DNA of 43,652 bases from CAJGCS01 sp045589955 (lineage in GTDB: Bacteria > Bacillota_I > Bacilli_A > ML615J-28 > CAG-313). How positions within the stretch are numbered: position 1 is the first letter of the stretch; the number at the start of each line of letters is the position of its first letter. The position numbers and the translations under genes are program-made. The DNA is taken from positions 1-43,652 of the forward strand of contig JAZNQD010000062.1 of assembly GCA_045589955.1 (NCBI GenBank), in the 5' to 3' direction. Shown piece by piece: positions 25,949 through 34,383 of this stretch. The notes under the pieces were generated by a model that was not told where the DNA came from, did no database searches, and saw nothing but the letters and a program-made list of their open reading frames with translations.

Positions 25949-27214
25949 ATGAAAAAGGTTATTGAGGATTTAAAACTTAATATCGGTAATCATAAAGTTG
26001 TAGTAGCTTGTTCAACTGGAGTTGATTCAATGGCACTTTTACATCTTTGTTTAAATAGTTTGCCAAAAGAAAACATTATTGTTGCCCATGTTAATCATCA
26101 AAGACGAGAAGAATCAAGTATAGAACAAGTATTCATTGAAAAGTTTTGCCAAGAAAAGAGCCTTACTCTACGCGTTTTAACCCTTCCTAAAGAATATGTT
26201 GGTAATTTTCAAGAATGGGCTCGCAATCAAAGATATATGTTTTTCAGTCAAGTTGCAAAAGAATTTGATGCAAAATATATTCTTATTGCCCATCATGCTA
26301 ATGATAACTTAGAAACAATCTTAATGCGTCTTTTGAAATCATCTTCACTTAGTGGTTATGCCGGAATTAAAAAAGAAACTATGTATGATGATTTGATTAT
26401 CTATCGTCCTCTTTTAGAAACACCAAAGGATAAAATTATCAATTATTGTAAAGATAATAAGATTACTTATTTTGAGGATGCATCTAATAATACGTCTGAC
26501 TATACAAGAAACAGACTTCGTCATCAAGTTATACCTCTTCTATTAGAAGAAAATCCTAATCTTTATGATGCGATAAACAACTATAGTAAAACTTTATTTT
26601 CTGCCAATAAATTACTTGAAAAAGTTAAGCTTGAATTTATAGAAAATTATTTAACTGTTAATACTATTAATAATAAGGAGATTTTATCTTTTTCAATCAA
26701 TAACTTTCTAAAAATTGATGAAGACTTAAGAATCCATGTGCTCTTTCGTATTTTAAGAAAATATCAACTATCACGTGTTTGTATTGAAGATATTTATAAT
26801 CAAATAGTTTCTTCTAAAACAAAGATTATCACAAGTATAAACAATGATCTTTCAATGATAAAAGAATATGGAAATATATATTTTACTAATATCTTTCTAG
26901 AAAAAGAACCGTTTTATTTGGAAATTAAAGAAGAAGGGGAATACAATCTACCTAATAATCAAAAGTTGATTGTCGATAAAAATATTAGTTATTTGAAAGC
27001 AAATAATAAAACATTATGGTATAATACTATGAGTTTACCGATTGTCGTAAGAAATCGTAAAGATGGAGACAAGATTAAGTTAAAAGTAGGAACTAAATCT
27101 GTTAGTAATTTCTTAACTGATAAAAAAGTTCCTTATATCCAAAGAAAAGATACCCTTGTTCTTTGTGATGAATTTGATAATGTATTATATATCTTAGGGT
27201 ATGTAACAAAATAG
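25949..27214 (+). CDS. tilS: tRNA(Ile)-lysidine synthase
   Basis: TilS converts C34 of the CAU tRNA-Ile to lysidine using ATP. The 421-residue protein has the PP-loop near residues 20-28 (CSTGVDSMALL; first Gly of SGGxDS replaced by Thr), HVNHQRRE near 50, HHANDNLET near 115 and DASNNTSDYTRNRLRH near 180, all TilS hallmarks. Its C-terminal domain ends KVPYIQRKDTLVLCDEFD, also typical. GGGGGAAA precedes the ATG. It sits 8 bases before ftsH, as in the tilS-(hprT)-ftsH arrangement of Bacillus but without hprT. Confidence 0.95.
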   Translation: MKKVIEDLKLNIGNHKVVVACSTGVDSMALLHLCLNSLPKENIIVAHVNHQRREESSIEQVFIEKFCQEKSLTLRVLTLPKEYVGNFQEWARNQRYMFFSQVAKEFDAKYILIAHHANDNLETILMRLLKSSSLSGYAGIKKETMYDDLIIYRPLLETPKDKIINYCKDNKITYFEDASNNTSDYTRNRLRHQVIPLLLEENPNLYDAINNYSKTLFSANKLLEKVKLEFIENYLTVNTINNKEILSFSINNFLKIDEDLRIHVLFRILRKYQLSRVCIEDIYNQIVSSKTKIITSINNDLSMIKEYGNIYFTNIFLEKEPFYLEIKEEGEYNLPNNQKLIVDKNISYLKANNKTLWYNTMSLPIVVRNRKDGDKIKLKVGTKSVSNFLTDKKVPYIQRKDTLVLCDEFDNVLYILGYVTK

Positions 27215-27222
27215 GAGGAAAT

Positions 27223-29559
27223 ATGGCCGAATTAAAAAATAGACCTAGAAGAAAAATTGGTTTTGGTGAAATACTTGTTGCATTAATTGTCTTAGGCGCA
27301 GTAATTGCAATTGTTGTTTATGCATTAATGGGCTCTAAAGGCACACGCAAATTAAATAACGAAAATGAATTATATGAACAAATTTACGTTTATGAAAATG
27401 GCAAAAGAGTAGAACAACAAATCATTGTTTATCAAAAAGATGAAAATGGTAATTTTGTTTATGAAAAAGATGCTGATGGTAACTTTATCTATGAAAAAGA
27501 TGAAGAGGGTAACTACATCTATGAAAAAGATGAAGAAGGTAACTACATCTATGAAAAAGATGCTGATGGTAATATTGTCTATGAAACAGATGAAAATGGC
27601 AACTTTATTAAGGATGCCGAAGGTAATAATGTACCTAAACGTATTCGCATTAAAGTTAAGAAAATAAATGAAATTAAAACTTTTGATCTTTTAAGAATTG
27701 GTAAAGATGCAGTTATTAGTTCGTTAACAGTTAAAGGTGTATCAGGCGATGGAAATGATGCTCTTGTTACTTTAACTGGTAAATATGTTAACGATGATAA
27801 ACATAAACAATTCCAAGTTGTTATTACAGAAGCTGCATTTAATAGCATTAGAGAAGATTACTTACTAATGGATGCAACTTATAGTGAAAAACTATTCACT
27901 ATCAATTATGAAGAAACTAAAAACTTTGATTGGGTAGCATTATTATCAATTATTATTCCAATTATTATTATCGTAGTAATGTTTATCTTCTTGATTAAGA
28001 GTAGCTCAAAATCAAATAACCAAGCATTTGATTTTGGTAAATCACGTGCAAGACTTGCGAAAAAATCAACTAATACATTTAAAGATGTTGCCGGGCTTGA
28101 TGAAGAAAAAGAAGAACTTGTTGAAGTTGTTGATTTCTTAAAGAACCCTAAAAAATATTTTGATATGGGTGCAAGAATCCCTAAAGGTGTATTACTTGTA
28201 GGTTCTCCAGGTACTGGTAAAACATTACTTGCAAGAGCTGTTGCGGGTGAGGCAAATGTACCTTTCTACAGTATTTCTGGATCTGACTTTGTGGAAATGT
28301 TTGTAGGTGTTGGTGCTAGCCGTGTTAGAGATATGTTCAAAACTGCTAAACAAAATGCTCCTTGTATCGTATTTATCGATGAAATCGATGCGGTAGGTCG
28401 TCAAAGAGGTGCTGGTCTTGGTGGTGGACATGATGAAAGAGAACAAACACTTAACCAATTACTTGTTGAAATGGATGGCTTCGGTGGCAACTCAGGTATT
28501 ATTGTTATGGCCGCAACAAACCGTGTTGATATCTTAGACCCAGCGCTACTTAGACCTGGTCGTTTCGATAGACAAATCACAATTGGTTTACCTGACTTAA
28601 AAGCTCGTGAAGCAATTCTTAAAGTACATGCAAGAAATAAACGTTTATCTCCACGTGTTAATTTAACTGATGTTGCAAGACGTACACCTTCATTTAGTGG
28701 TGCTGATCTTGAAAACTTACTTAATGAAGCTGCATTACTTGCTGCACGTGAAAATTCACGCGAAATCAAAATCTATCATATCGATGAAGCGGTTGATAGA
28801 GTTATGATGGGCCCAGCCAAAAAATCTAAAAAATATACAGATACTGAAAAAGCCCTTGTTGCTTATCATGAATCAGGCCATGCGGTAATCGGTATTAAAT
28901 TAAAGAAAGCACAAGTAGTTCAAAAAGTAACAATTATCCCAAGAGGAGATGCTGGTGGTTACAACTTAATGACACCTACAGAAGAAACATTCTTAGAGAC
29001 TAAACAATCATTAGTTGCAAGAATTACTGGTTTACTTGCTGGTCGTATTGCGGAAGAATTAGTATTCAACCAAGTAACAACTGGCGCATATGATGACTTC
29101 AGAAAAGCAACTGCTATTGCTCGTGCAATGGTAACAGAATATGGTATGAGTTCACTTGGACCTATCCAATATGAAAGAAATTCACATAACGTATTCTTAG
29201 GTAGAGATTATATGTCTGATAAAAACTTCTCTGACCAAGTAGCACTTGAAATTGACCAAGAAGTTCGTAAGATTATTAATGAATGCTACGAAGAAGGTAA
29301 AGCAATCTTAATCGAAAACAGAAAGTTATTAGACTTAATTGCTAAACACTTAGTTGAAATTGAAACATTAACTAGAGAAGACATTGAAGATTTAGTTAAT
29401 ACTGGTCAATTAACTTGGTGGGAAAAGAAAAAAGCTAAGATGGCTGCTCAAGAAGCAGAAGCTAAGGATCAAGAAACTTCTGAAGCTAAACAAGAAGAAG
29501 TAACAGAAGAAACTTTAGAAACAAATCAAGAAGAACAAAATAAAGATGAGACTAGATAA
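27223..29559 (+). CDS. ftsH: ATP-dependent zinc metalloprotease FtsH with repeat insertion
   Basis: FtsH is a membrane-bound AAA+ protease that removes damaged or short-lived proteins. This one has transmembrane helix 1 (about residues 10-33), an external domain, helix 2 (about 225-258), AAA+ module (Walker A GSPGTGKT near 327, Walker B FIDEIDAVG, arginine-finger region) and the zinc site HESGH near 549. At 778 residues it is longer than the usual 610-700: the external loop holds six tandem 10-residue units (positions 27427-27606), and the C-terminus is an acidic tail rich in Glu and Gln. AGGAGG-type site upstream; overlaps rqcP by 14 bases. Confidence 0.97.
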   Translation: MAELKNRPRRKIGFGEILVALIVLGAVIAIVVYALMGSKGTRKLNNENELYEQIYVYENGKRVEQQIIVYQKDENGNFVYEKDADGNFIYEKDEEGNYIYEKDEEGNYIYEKDADGNIVYETDENGNFIKDAEGNNVPKRIRIKVKKINEIKTFDLLRIGKDAVISSLTVKGVSGDGNDALVTLTGKYVNDDKHKQFQVVITEAAFNSIREDYLLMDATYSEKLFTINYEETKNFDWVALLSIIIPIIIIVVMFIFLIKSSSKSNNQAFDFGKSRARLAKKSTNTFKDVAGLDEEKEELVEVVDFLKNPKKYFDMGARIPKGVLLVGSPGTGKTLLARAVAGEANVPFYSISGSDFVEMFVGVGASRVRDMFKTAKQNAPCIVFIDEIDAVGRQRGAGLGGGHDEREQTLNQLLVEMDGFGGNSGIIVMAATNRVDILDPALLRPGRFDRQITIGLPDLKAREAILKVHARNKRLSPRVNLTDVARRTPSFSGADLENLLNEAALLAARENSREIKIYHIDEAVDRVMMGPAKKSKKYTDTEKALVAYHESGHAVIGIKLKKAQVVQKVTIIPRGDAGGYNLMTPTEETFLETKQSLVARITGLLAGRIAEELVFNQVTTGAYDDFRKATAIARAMVTEYGMSSLGPIQYERNSHNVFLGRDYMSDKNFSDQVALEIDQEVRKIINECYEEGKAILIENRKLLDLIAKHLVEIETLTREDIEDLVNTGQLTWWEKKKAKMAAQEAEAKDQETSEAKQEEVTEETLETNQEEQNKDETR
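27427..27606 (+). repeat. Six 30-bp in-frame repeats in ftsH
   Basis: Six consecutive copies of a 30-base unit encode V/I-Y-E/Q-K/T-D-x-x-G-N-x (for example IYEKDEEGNY). The copies differ at a few bases, so the array is not brand new, though units three and four are almost identical. It lies in the extracytoplasmic loop between the two FtsH membrane helices. Confidence 0.95.
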
Positions 29560-29812
29560 GTATTTAAAAGTTTCAAGACTGATTAAAAGAAGATCAGTTG
29601 CTAAAACGGCTAGTTTATCTGATCGTATTCTTGTTAATGGACGTCTTGCAAAACCATCGAAAGAAGTTAATATTGGCGATACATTAGAAATTACATTTGG
29701 TACTAAAGTTTTAGTTGTAAAGATTACCGCATTAGTAGATTCAACTAAAAAAGCGGATGCGAATCTAATGTATGAATTAATTTGTGAAAAGAATATTGAA
29801 CAAGAGTCATAA
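29546..29812 (+). CDS. rqcP: S4-domain RNA-binding protein RqcP (YabO)
   Basis: This 88-residue protein starts MRLDKYLKVSRLIKRRSVAK and continues DRILVNGRLAKPSKEVNIGDTL, the S4 RNA-binding fold of RqcP/YabO and Hsp15. In Bacillus, RqcP binds the obstructed 50S subunit and helps RqcH add alanine tails in ribosome quality control. It overlaps the end of ftsH by 14 bases. Confidence 0.92.
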   Translation: MRLDKYLKVSRLIKRRSVAKTASLSDRILVNGRLAKPSKEVNIGDTLEITFGTKVLVVKITALVDSTKKADANLMYELICEKNIEQES

Positions 29813-29834
29813 CAAATTGTTATGACTCTTTTCT
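29802..29834 (+). terminator. Terminator of tilS-ftsH-rqcP
   Basis: A perfect 12-bp stem AAGAGTCATAAC / GTTATGACTCTT with loop AAATT is followed by T-rich sequence. Confidence 0.85.
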
Positions 29835-29855
29835 TATGCAAAAAGTTAAAAAATA

Positions 29856-29864
29856 TGGTATAAT
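29856..29864 (+). promoter_or_regulatory. Extended -10 promoter of the Maf-kinase gene
   Basis: TGGTATAAT lies 26 bases upstream of the ATG; the -35 is not convincing. Confidence 0.55.
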
Positions 29865-29890
29865 AACCCTAAGAAAGTAGGAACAAAGAA

Positions 29891-31315
29891 ATGCGAAAAG
29901 AAATTATTTTAGCTTCTGCATCACCAAGAAGAACAGAAATATTAACTTTAGGGAAAATAAAACATCGTATTGTAGTTAAAGAACATGTTGAAGTAATTGA
30001 CAATACTAAATGTGCCGAAGAAATTGTTAAAGATTTAGCCTATCAAAAAGCATACGAAGTATTTAAAGAAAATCAAGACGAAATTGTTCTTGGGGCTGAT
30101 ACAGTTGTTGTTCTTGATGAAATCTTAGGTAAACCTAAAGATAAAGAAGATGCGTTTAGAATGTTAAAGAAACTTTCTAATAAAACTCATCAAGTTATTA
30201 CTGGTGTAGCTATTTTATCAAAAAATGCTAGACGTATTTTCTCAGAAATAACAAATGTAACATTTAGAAATATGACCGATGAAGATATATATGAGTATAT
30301 TGAAGCAGAGAATGTTTATGATAAGGCAGGTGCATATGCAATTCAAGGCATAGCATCTAAATATATTACTAAAATTGATGGGGATTACTATAATGTAGTA
30401 GGACTACCGCTTAGTAGAGTCACAACAGAACTTGAAAAAGTCTTAAATAACTCACGACCTAAAAATTATTTGGTTGCAATTGGTGGTTCAAATATTGATT
30501 ATGTTGGAGATATTAATGATGCAGTTTCACCATATGAATCTAACATTGGAAATGTTGAAGTACATTTTGGTGGCGTTTCAAGAAACATCGTTGAAAACCT
30601 TGCAAGAAACAATACGGAATTATCATTTGTTACATGTATTGCATCTGATGCTATTGGTAAAGCAATGAAACAAGAATTAGAAGAATTAGGAGTTGATTTA
30701 TATATTCCTAATAATGTTACTAAAACAGGATCATTCCTATCAGTTAATAATCAAAATAATTTGTATGTAGGCATCTGTGATGTTAACTATCAAGGTAGTC
30801 TAACAAAAGAATATTTAGAAAGCTTACATCTAATTAATGATGAAACTAAATATCTATTAATTGATACTAATTTACCTGACGAATTAATAGAATATATATG
30901 TAATAAATATTCATATAAATATATTATAGCAGATGGAATTAGCTCAAAAAAAGTAGTGCGTTTAAAATCAGTACTAGATAAGATTTCACTTTTAAAGGTC
31001 AATATCTATGAGGGTAAAGCATTAACATCATTTAGCGAGCCAGAATTAATTGTAAAATCACTGATTAATCAAGGTGTTAAAACATGTATTGTAACAAATG
31101 GTGAAAAACCCACTTATTATAACAATGGAAAAGAAATCTTAATGGAACCTACTTTAAAAGCAGATAAAATAGTAAATACAACTGGAGCAGGTGATGCAAT
31201 GTTATCAGGTGTTATTAAAGGTTTATTAGAAAATCAAACAATTACTGATGCTATTAAATTAGGTCACATATATGCAAACGAAAATTTGCAAGTGAAAACT
31301 CCAACAAAAAAATAA
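29891..31315 (+). CDS. Maf nucleotide pyrophosphatase fused to a PfkB-type pseudouridine-kinase-like domain
   Basis: Residues 1 to about 190 are Maf: ASASPRR (8-14), LGADTVVV near 68 and DKAGAYAIQG near 145. Maf enzymes hydrolyse dTTP/UTP and modified nucleotides such as pseudo-UTP to the monophosphate and pyrophosphate. From about 192 a PfkB/ribokinase-type kinase follows: VAIGGSNIDYVGD, FGGVSRNIVENLAR, and the ATP/anion-hole motif TTGAGDAM near 430. The N-I-D...GG-V-x-R-N-I-x-E-N-L-A-R pattern is that of pseudouridine kinase. Both halves would yield pseudouridine monophosphate. No PsuG glycosidase is in the window. The gene is complete (474 residues) with no break at the junction. Confidence 0.88.
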   Translation: MRKEIILASASPRRTEILTLGKIKHRIVVKEHVEVIDNTKCAEEIVKDLAYQKAYEVFKENQDEIVLGADTVVVLDEILGKPKDKEDAFRMLKKLSNKTHQVITGVAILSKNARRIFSEITNVTFRNMTDEDIYEYIEAENVYDKAGAYAIQGIASKYITKIDGDYYNVVGLPLSRVTTELEKVLNNSRPKNYLVAIGGSNIDYVGDINDAVSPYESNIGNVEVHFGGVSRNIVENLARNNTELSFVTCIASDAIGKAMKQELEELGVDLYIPNNVTKTGSFLSVNNQNNLYVGICDVNYQGSLTKEYLESLHLINDETKYLLIDTNLPDELIEYICNKYSYKYIIADGISSKKVVRLKSVLDKISLLKVNIYEGKALTSFSEPELIVKSLINQGVKTCIVTNGEKPTYYNNGKEILMEPTLKADKIVNTTGAGDAMLSGVIKGLLENQTITDAIKLGHIYANENLQVKTPTKK

Positions 31316-31334
31316 GTAAAATACAATTAACTAC

Positions 31335-31363
31335 TTGAATTATGTAAATAATTGTTATATAAT
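31335..31363 (+). promoter_or_regulatory. Promoter of the zinc-ribbon membrane protein cluster
   Basis: TTGAAT (31335-31340), 17-base spacer, TATAAT (31358-31363). Confidence 0.7.
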
Positions 31364-31408
31364 AGAATAAAGAATAATCTATAATTGTTTCTTTTAGAGG
31401 TGAATAAA

Positions 31409-31900
31409 ATGAACTGTAAAAAATGTGGTATAGAAATACCTGAAGATCAAATTTATTGTCAAACTTGTTCACAAGATGAATCTAAAAATAGTGAAAACAC
31501 ATCTGAGAAAAAAGAAGAAAAACCAAAAGATCCATCTAATGTATATGGGATTTTAGCTTTAGTAATGGGTATTTTAGGTATTCTTCAAATTCTTCCTTTA
31601 ATTGGTTCGATTTGTGGTATAATTTTTGGGAAACTTTCTAAAAACACAGAAGGAGAAGAGCTAGGAAAAATAGGCTATATTATTAGTATTGTCTCTTTAT
31701 GCATTTCTGGAACTTCTATTGTAGTAGCAATTATAGTTAGTATCTTATCAGGTGTATTCAGTATTTTATCAGGTGTGTTCGGTTTCATAGCAACAATTAT
31801 CCCTGTTATTATCACTGCTATTGTTTATATTTTGGCGATTATCTTAAGTTTAATTGGCTTAGGAACTGAATCAAATGGTTCAACAGGTAATTATTATTAA
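31409..31900 (+). CDS. Zinc-ribbon membrane protein (paralogue 1)
   Basis: The 163-residue protein begins MNCKKCGIEIPEDQIYCQTC, a C-x-x-C...C-x-x-C zinc ribbon, followed by an acidic, lysine-rich linker (to about 47). Two or three hydrophobic segments follow, with the DUF4190-like pattern YGILALVMGILGILQ...GIIFGKLS and a Gly-rich C-terminal tail. The start at 31409 follows AGAGGTGA by 5 bases; an upstream in-frame ATG lacks such a site. It is the first of six related tandem genes. Role unknown; the ribbon may be a cytoplasmic protein- or nucleic-acid-binding tag on a membrane anchor. Confidence 0.8.
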   Translation: MNCKKCGIEIPEDQIYCQTCSQDESKNSENTSEKKEEKPKDPSNVYGILALVMGILGILQILPLIGSICGIIFGKLSKNTEGEELGKIGYIISIVSLCISGTSIVVAIIVSILSGVFSILSGVFGFIATIIPVIITAIVYILAIILSLIGLGTESNGSTGNYY

Positions 31901-31926
31901 AATAATTTAAAAAGGAGGTTATTAAT

Positions 31927-32331
31927 ATGATTTGTAAAAAATGTGGAAAAGAAATTGATGAAGGTTTAACTTTATGTGAAGAATGTCAAGCTTCAGAAGA
32001 AACAGAAGTTGTCGTTGTTGAAGAACCAAAAGCAGAAGTAAAAGTAGAAAAGAAGAAAAATAACAGAGGCTTTGGTATTGCTGCAACAGTCTTAGGCTTT
32101 GCATGCTTATTTATCCCGCTTTTAAATACTGTTACTGCAATTCTTGCTATTGTATTTGGTATTTTTGGAAGAAAATCAGACCTTGGTGTTGTAGGCTTAG
32201 TTGCTGGTATTACTTATTTTGTTAATCAAGTTGTTGCAACTATTATGGCTACTACATTCATGGTAATGTACTTTGGCCTTTATTTCTTCATTCTCTTTAT
32301 GGCTTTAGCATCATCAGGTGCTCTTAAATAA
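31927..32331 (+). CDS. Zinc-ribbon membrane protein (paralogue 2)
   Basis: 134 residues: MICKKCGKEIDEGLTLCEEC ribbon, acidic and lysine-rich linker, then FGIAATVLGFACLFIPLLN and IVFGIFGRKS in the DUF4190-like style, ending in a second pair of hydrophobic stretches. AAAGGAGG precedes the ATG by 8 bases. Only 26 bases separate it from paralogue 1, so the two are co-transcribed. Confidence 0.8.
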   Translation: MICKKCGKEIDEGLTLCEECQASEETEVVVVEEPKAEVKVEKKKNNRGFGIAATVLGFACLFIPLLNTVTAILAIVFGIFGRKSDLGVVGLVAGITYFVNQVVATIMATTFMVMYFGLYFFILFMALASSGALK

Positions 32332-32360
32332 TTAAATTAATTCTAAGGAGGTAATTTACT

Positions 32361-32774
32361 ATGAAATGTAAATTTTGTTCAAACGAAACTTCTAATGAAT
32401 ATGAAGTTTGTGATGATTGCGAGAAAACGTTAACTGTCGCAATTAACAAAAATAGAAGAAAATTAGTTAAAACTAAAATAGCTAACCAAAATAGAGGAAT
32501 TACTTCTTTAGTTTGTTCAATTATTGCATTGACTCACCCATTTGGGCTTATAACAGCATATATATGTGGTATTGTTGCAATTGTGTTTGGAAGAGCAGCT
32601 CGTAAAACTGCTGGTGAACAAATTGGTAAAGTTGGTAAAACTTTAGGCATAGTTAGTTTAGTAGGTGTTGTTATTACAACTATTTACCGATTAATTATGC
32701 TACTTATTGGTGTAACTGTAACAGTATTAGTTATTTTATGTGTTATTGCTTTAAACAAAATGGGATGGTTTTAA
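32361..32774 (+). CDS. Zinc-ribbon membrane protein (paralogue 3)
   Basis: 137 residues: MKCKFCSNETSNEYEVCDDC ribbon, a basic linker (NKNRRKLVKTK) in place of the acidic one, and two hydrophobic regions with VCSIIALTHPFGLITAYICG and AIVFGRAARKTAG. Preceded by AAGGAGG. Third in the row, 29 bases after paralogue 2. Confidence 0.8.
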   Translation: MKCKFCSNETSNEYEVCDDCEKTLTVAINKNRRKLVKTKIANQNRGITSLVCSIIALTHPFGLITAYICGIVAIVFGRAARKTAGEQIGKVGKTLGIVSLVGVVITTIYRLIMLLIGVTVTVLVILCVIALNKMGWF

Positions 32775-32783
32775 GTCAATCAT

Positions 32784-32812
32784 TTGAAATTCGGCTTTAA
32801 TTATTGTATAAT
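32784..32812 (+). promoter_or_regulatory. Promoter of paralogue 4
   Basis: TTGAAA (32784-32789), 17-base spacer, TATAAT (32807-32812). Confidence 0.75.
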
Positions 32813-32847
32813 AAAGCATATATTATTGAGAAGGGAGAAAATTCATT

Positions 32848-33042
32848 ATGATGAAAACTTTAGCTAAAGTATTTACTATTATTGGTATTATTGTATCATT
32901 TTGGTCAATTATTGGTCCTATCGTTGGTTTCATTTGCTTAGGTAAAATCAAAAGAGGCGAAAAATCAGTTGCATGGGCTGTTTTAAACCTAATCTTCTGT
33001 AACCTTTTAGGTGGAATCTTCATGTTATTAGACAAAGAATAA
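32848..33042 (+). CDS. Small membrane protein, ribbon-less paralogue 4
   Basis: 64 residues: a single hydrophobic helix pair (VFTIIGIIVSFWSIIGPIVGFICLG...AWAVLNLIFCNLLGGIFML) without a zinc ribbon. It corresponds to the membrane half of its neighbours and has its own promoter, ribosome site (AAGGGAGA) and terminator, so it is likely real. Confidence 0.7.
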   Translation: MMKTLAKVFTIIGIIVSFWSIIGPIVGFICLGKIKRGEKSVAWAVLNLIFCNLLGGIFMLLDKE

Positions 33043-33052
33043 TAACTAAATT

Positions 33053-33080
33053 AGTGTCTCATTCTTGAGACACTTTTTTA
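33053..33080 (+). terminator. Terminator of paralogue 4
   Basis: AGTGTCTCA / TGAGACACT perfect 9-bp stem with loop TTCT and a T run. Confidence 0.85.
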
Positions 33081-33154
33081 AATTTTAAAGCAAATATTTT
33101 TTAATAATAAAAAGATATTATATAATTAATATATAAATAAAAGGAGAATCTATT

Positions 33155-33664
33155 ATGCTTTGTAAAAAATGTGGAAAAGAAATCGAAGAAGGTTTAGAAT
33201 TATGTGATGAATGTGCAAATGCAGAACAAGTCGAAGAACAAGTAGAAGTAGTTGAAGAAGAAACTGAAGAACAAGTTGAAGTGGTTGAGGGAGAAGTTAA
33301 ACCTACTCCAGTTAAGAAAACTGTTCACAAAATTGCTGTTATTTTAGCAATTGCTGTTATTGTTCTTTCAGTTATTGGAACTTTATTAATACCAGGAATT
33401 AAAATGTTAATTGGTTTTCTAGCTATGTTATTAACTGTACCTTATAATATTTTATGCTTTGTATTAGTTGTTGGATCATTAATATGCGGCATTATTGCTC
33501 TTATTAAAAAACAAGGAGCTTTAGGCTTAATTTTAGCAATCGTATCAATTATTCTTTGGGTTGTTCTTGGTGTAATTGGATTTGTCGTTCAAATTGTTGT
33601 AGGAGTGCTTCTTTATTTAATAATTTCCATTTTTCTTTTCCTTAGCGGAACATCAGATTGGTAA
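33155..33664 (+). CDS. Zinc-ribbon membrane protein (paralogue 5)
   Basis: 169 residues: MLCKKCGKEIEEGLELCDEC ribbon, then an acidic Glu/Val-rich linker (EEQVEVVEEETEEQVEVVEG), then four hydrophobic segments with SLICGIIALIKKQGALGLIL resembling the DUF4190-type signature. AAAGGAGA precedes the ATG and TATAAT lies at 33121-33126. It is more hydrophobic than paralogues 1-3. Confidence 0.8.
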   Translation: MLCKKCGKEIEEGLELCDECANAEQVEEQVEVVEEETEEQVEVVEGEVKPTPVKKTVHKIAVILAIAVIVLSVIGTLLIPGIKMLIGFLAMLLTVPYNILCFVLVVGSLICGIIALIKKQGALGLILAIVSIILWVVLGVIGFVVQIVVGVLLYLIISIFLFLSGTSDW

Positions 33665-33668
33665 TAAT

Positions 33669-33696
33669 AAAAAGCATCCTCAAGGATGCTTTTTAA
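33669..33696 (+). terminator. Terminator of paralogue 5
   Basis: AGCATCCT / AGGATGCT stem with two-base loop and a T run. Confidence 0.8.
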
Positions 33697-33770
33697 ATAT
33701 TTAAGCAAAAAACTATTTTTTTGAAATTATTGTAGTATAATAGTAGTATGATATTAAAGGAGGATTTATT

Positions 33771-34346
33771 ATGTTTTGTAAAAAATGCGGAAAAGAAACT
33801 CAAGACGGATCAAATCTTTGTAATGAATGTCAAGCTTTAGAAGAAACAGAAGTAGTTGAAGAAGTTCAAGAAGAAGCAGTTGAAGAGGTTCAAGAAGAAG
33901 TAGTTGAAGAGGTTCAAGAAGAAGCAGTTGAAGAAGTTCAAGAAGTTGAAGAAACTGAAGAAGTATTAGAAGTAGTTGAAGAAGAAGCTCAAGCTGCTCC
34001 TAAGAAAAAAGTTTTCAATACTCTTGCGGTAGTATTATCTATTGTATCTTTAGTTTATCCACTTGTTTATCCAATTATTATTAATATTCCAATTATCGGT
34101 TGGATACTTTATATTCCATTATATCTAATTGCTTTAATTCTACCTTTACTTCCAATTGTTGCATTAATTTTTGGTATTGTTGGTGCTGTTAAAAAACAAG
34201 GCAAAGCCGGTTTAATTTTAGCTATTATTGCTAACGTATTAAGCGTTGTTAGTACTGTTTTAAGTTGGGGTCTTGCTATTGGTATAATCTTATTATACAT
34301 CGCCTTTTTTATGGCACTATCTGGAAGTAGTTCATCACGTTATTAA
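33771..34346 (+). CDS. Zinc-ribbon membrane protein with Glu-rich repeats (paralogue 6)
   Basis: 191 residues: MFCKKCGKETQDGSNLCNEC ribbon, a linker made of repeated E-E-V-Q-E-E-A/V-V (four copies, roughly residues 27-58), then three or four hydrophobic segments with ALIFGIVGAVKKQGKAGLIL. The repeats are almost exact at DNA level (positions about 33850-33950) and could change in number. AAAGGAGG precedes the ATG. Confidence 0.8.
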   Translation: MFCKKCGKETQDGSNLCNECQALEETEVVEEVQEEAVEEVQEEVVEEVQEEAVEEVQEVEETEEVLEVVEEEAQAAPKKKVFNTLAVVLSIVSLVYPLVYPIIINIPIIGWILYIPLYLIALILPLLPIVALIFGIVGAVKKQGKAGLILAIIANVLSVVSTVLSWGLAIGIILLYIAFFMALSGSSSSRY

Positions 34347-34383
34347 AAAAAAGGAAGCATCCAAATGGATGCTTCTATTTTTC
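34346..34383. terminator. Bidirectional terminator between paralogue 6 and the SDR gene
   Basis: GAAGCATCC / GGATGCTTC stem with loop AAAT, A run before and T-rich tract after. Confidence 0.8.

Noticed and set aside
27427..27606. A CRISPR-like array
   Set aside because: The 30-base units are contiguous, without spacers, and all in frame within ftsH.
28401..28769. 122-codon minus-strand frame inside ftsH
   Set aside because: It lies opposite the AAA+ core; low-complexity sequence typical of antisense frames.
33850..33965. Separate gene or array from the repeated bases
   Set aside because: The units keep the frame of the zinc-ribbon membrane protein and belong to its linker.
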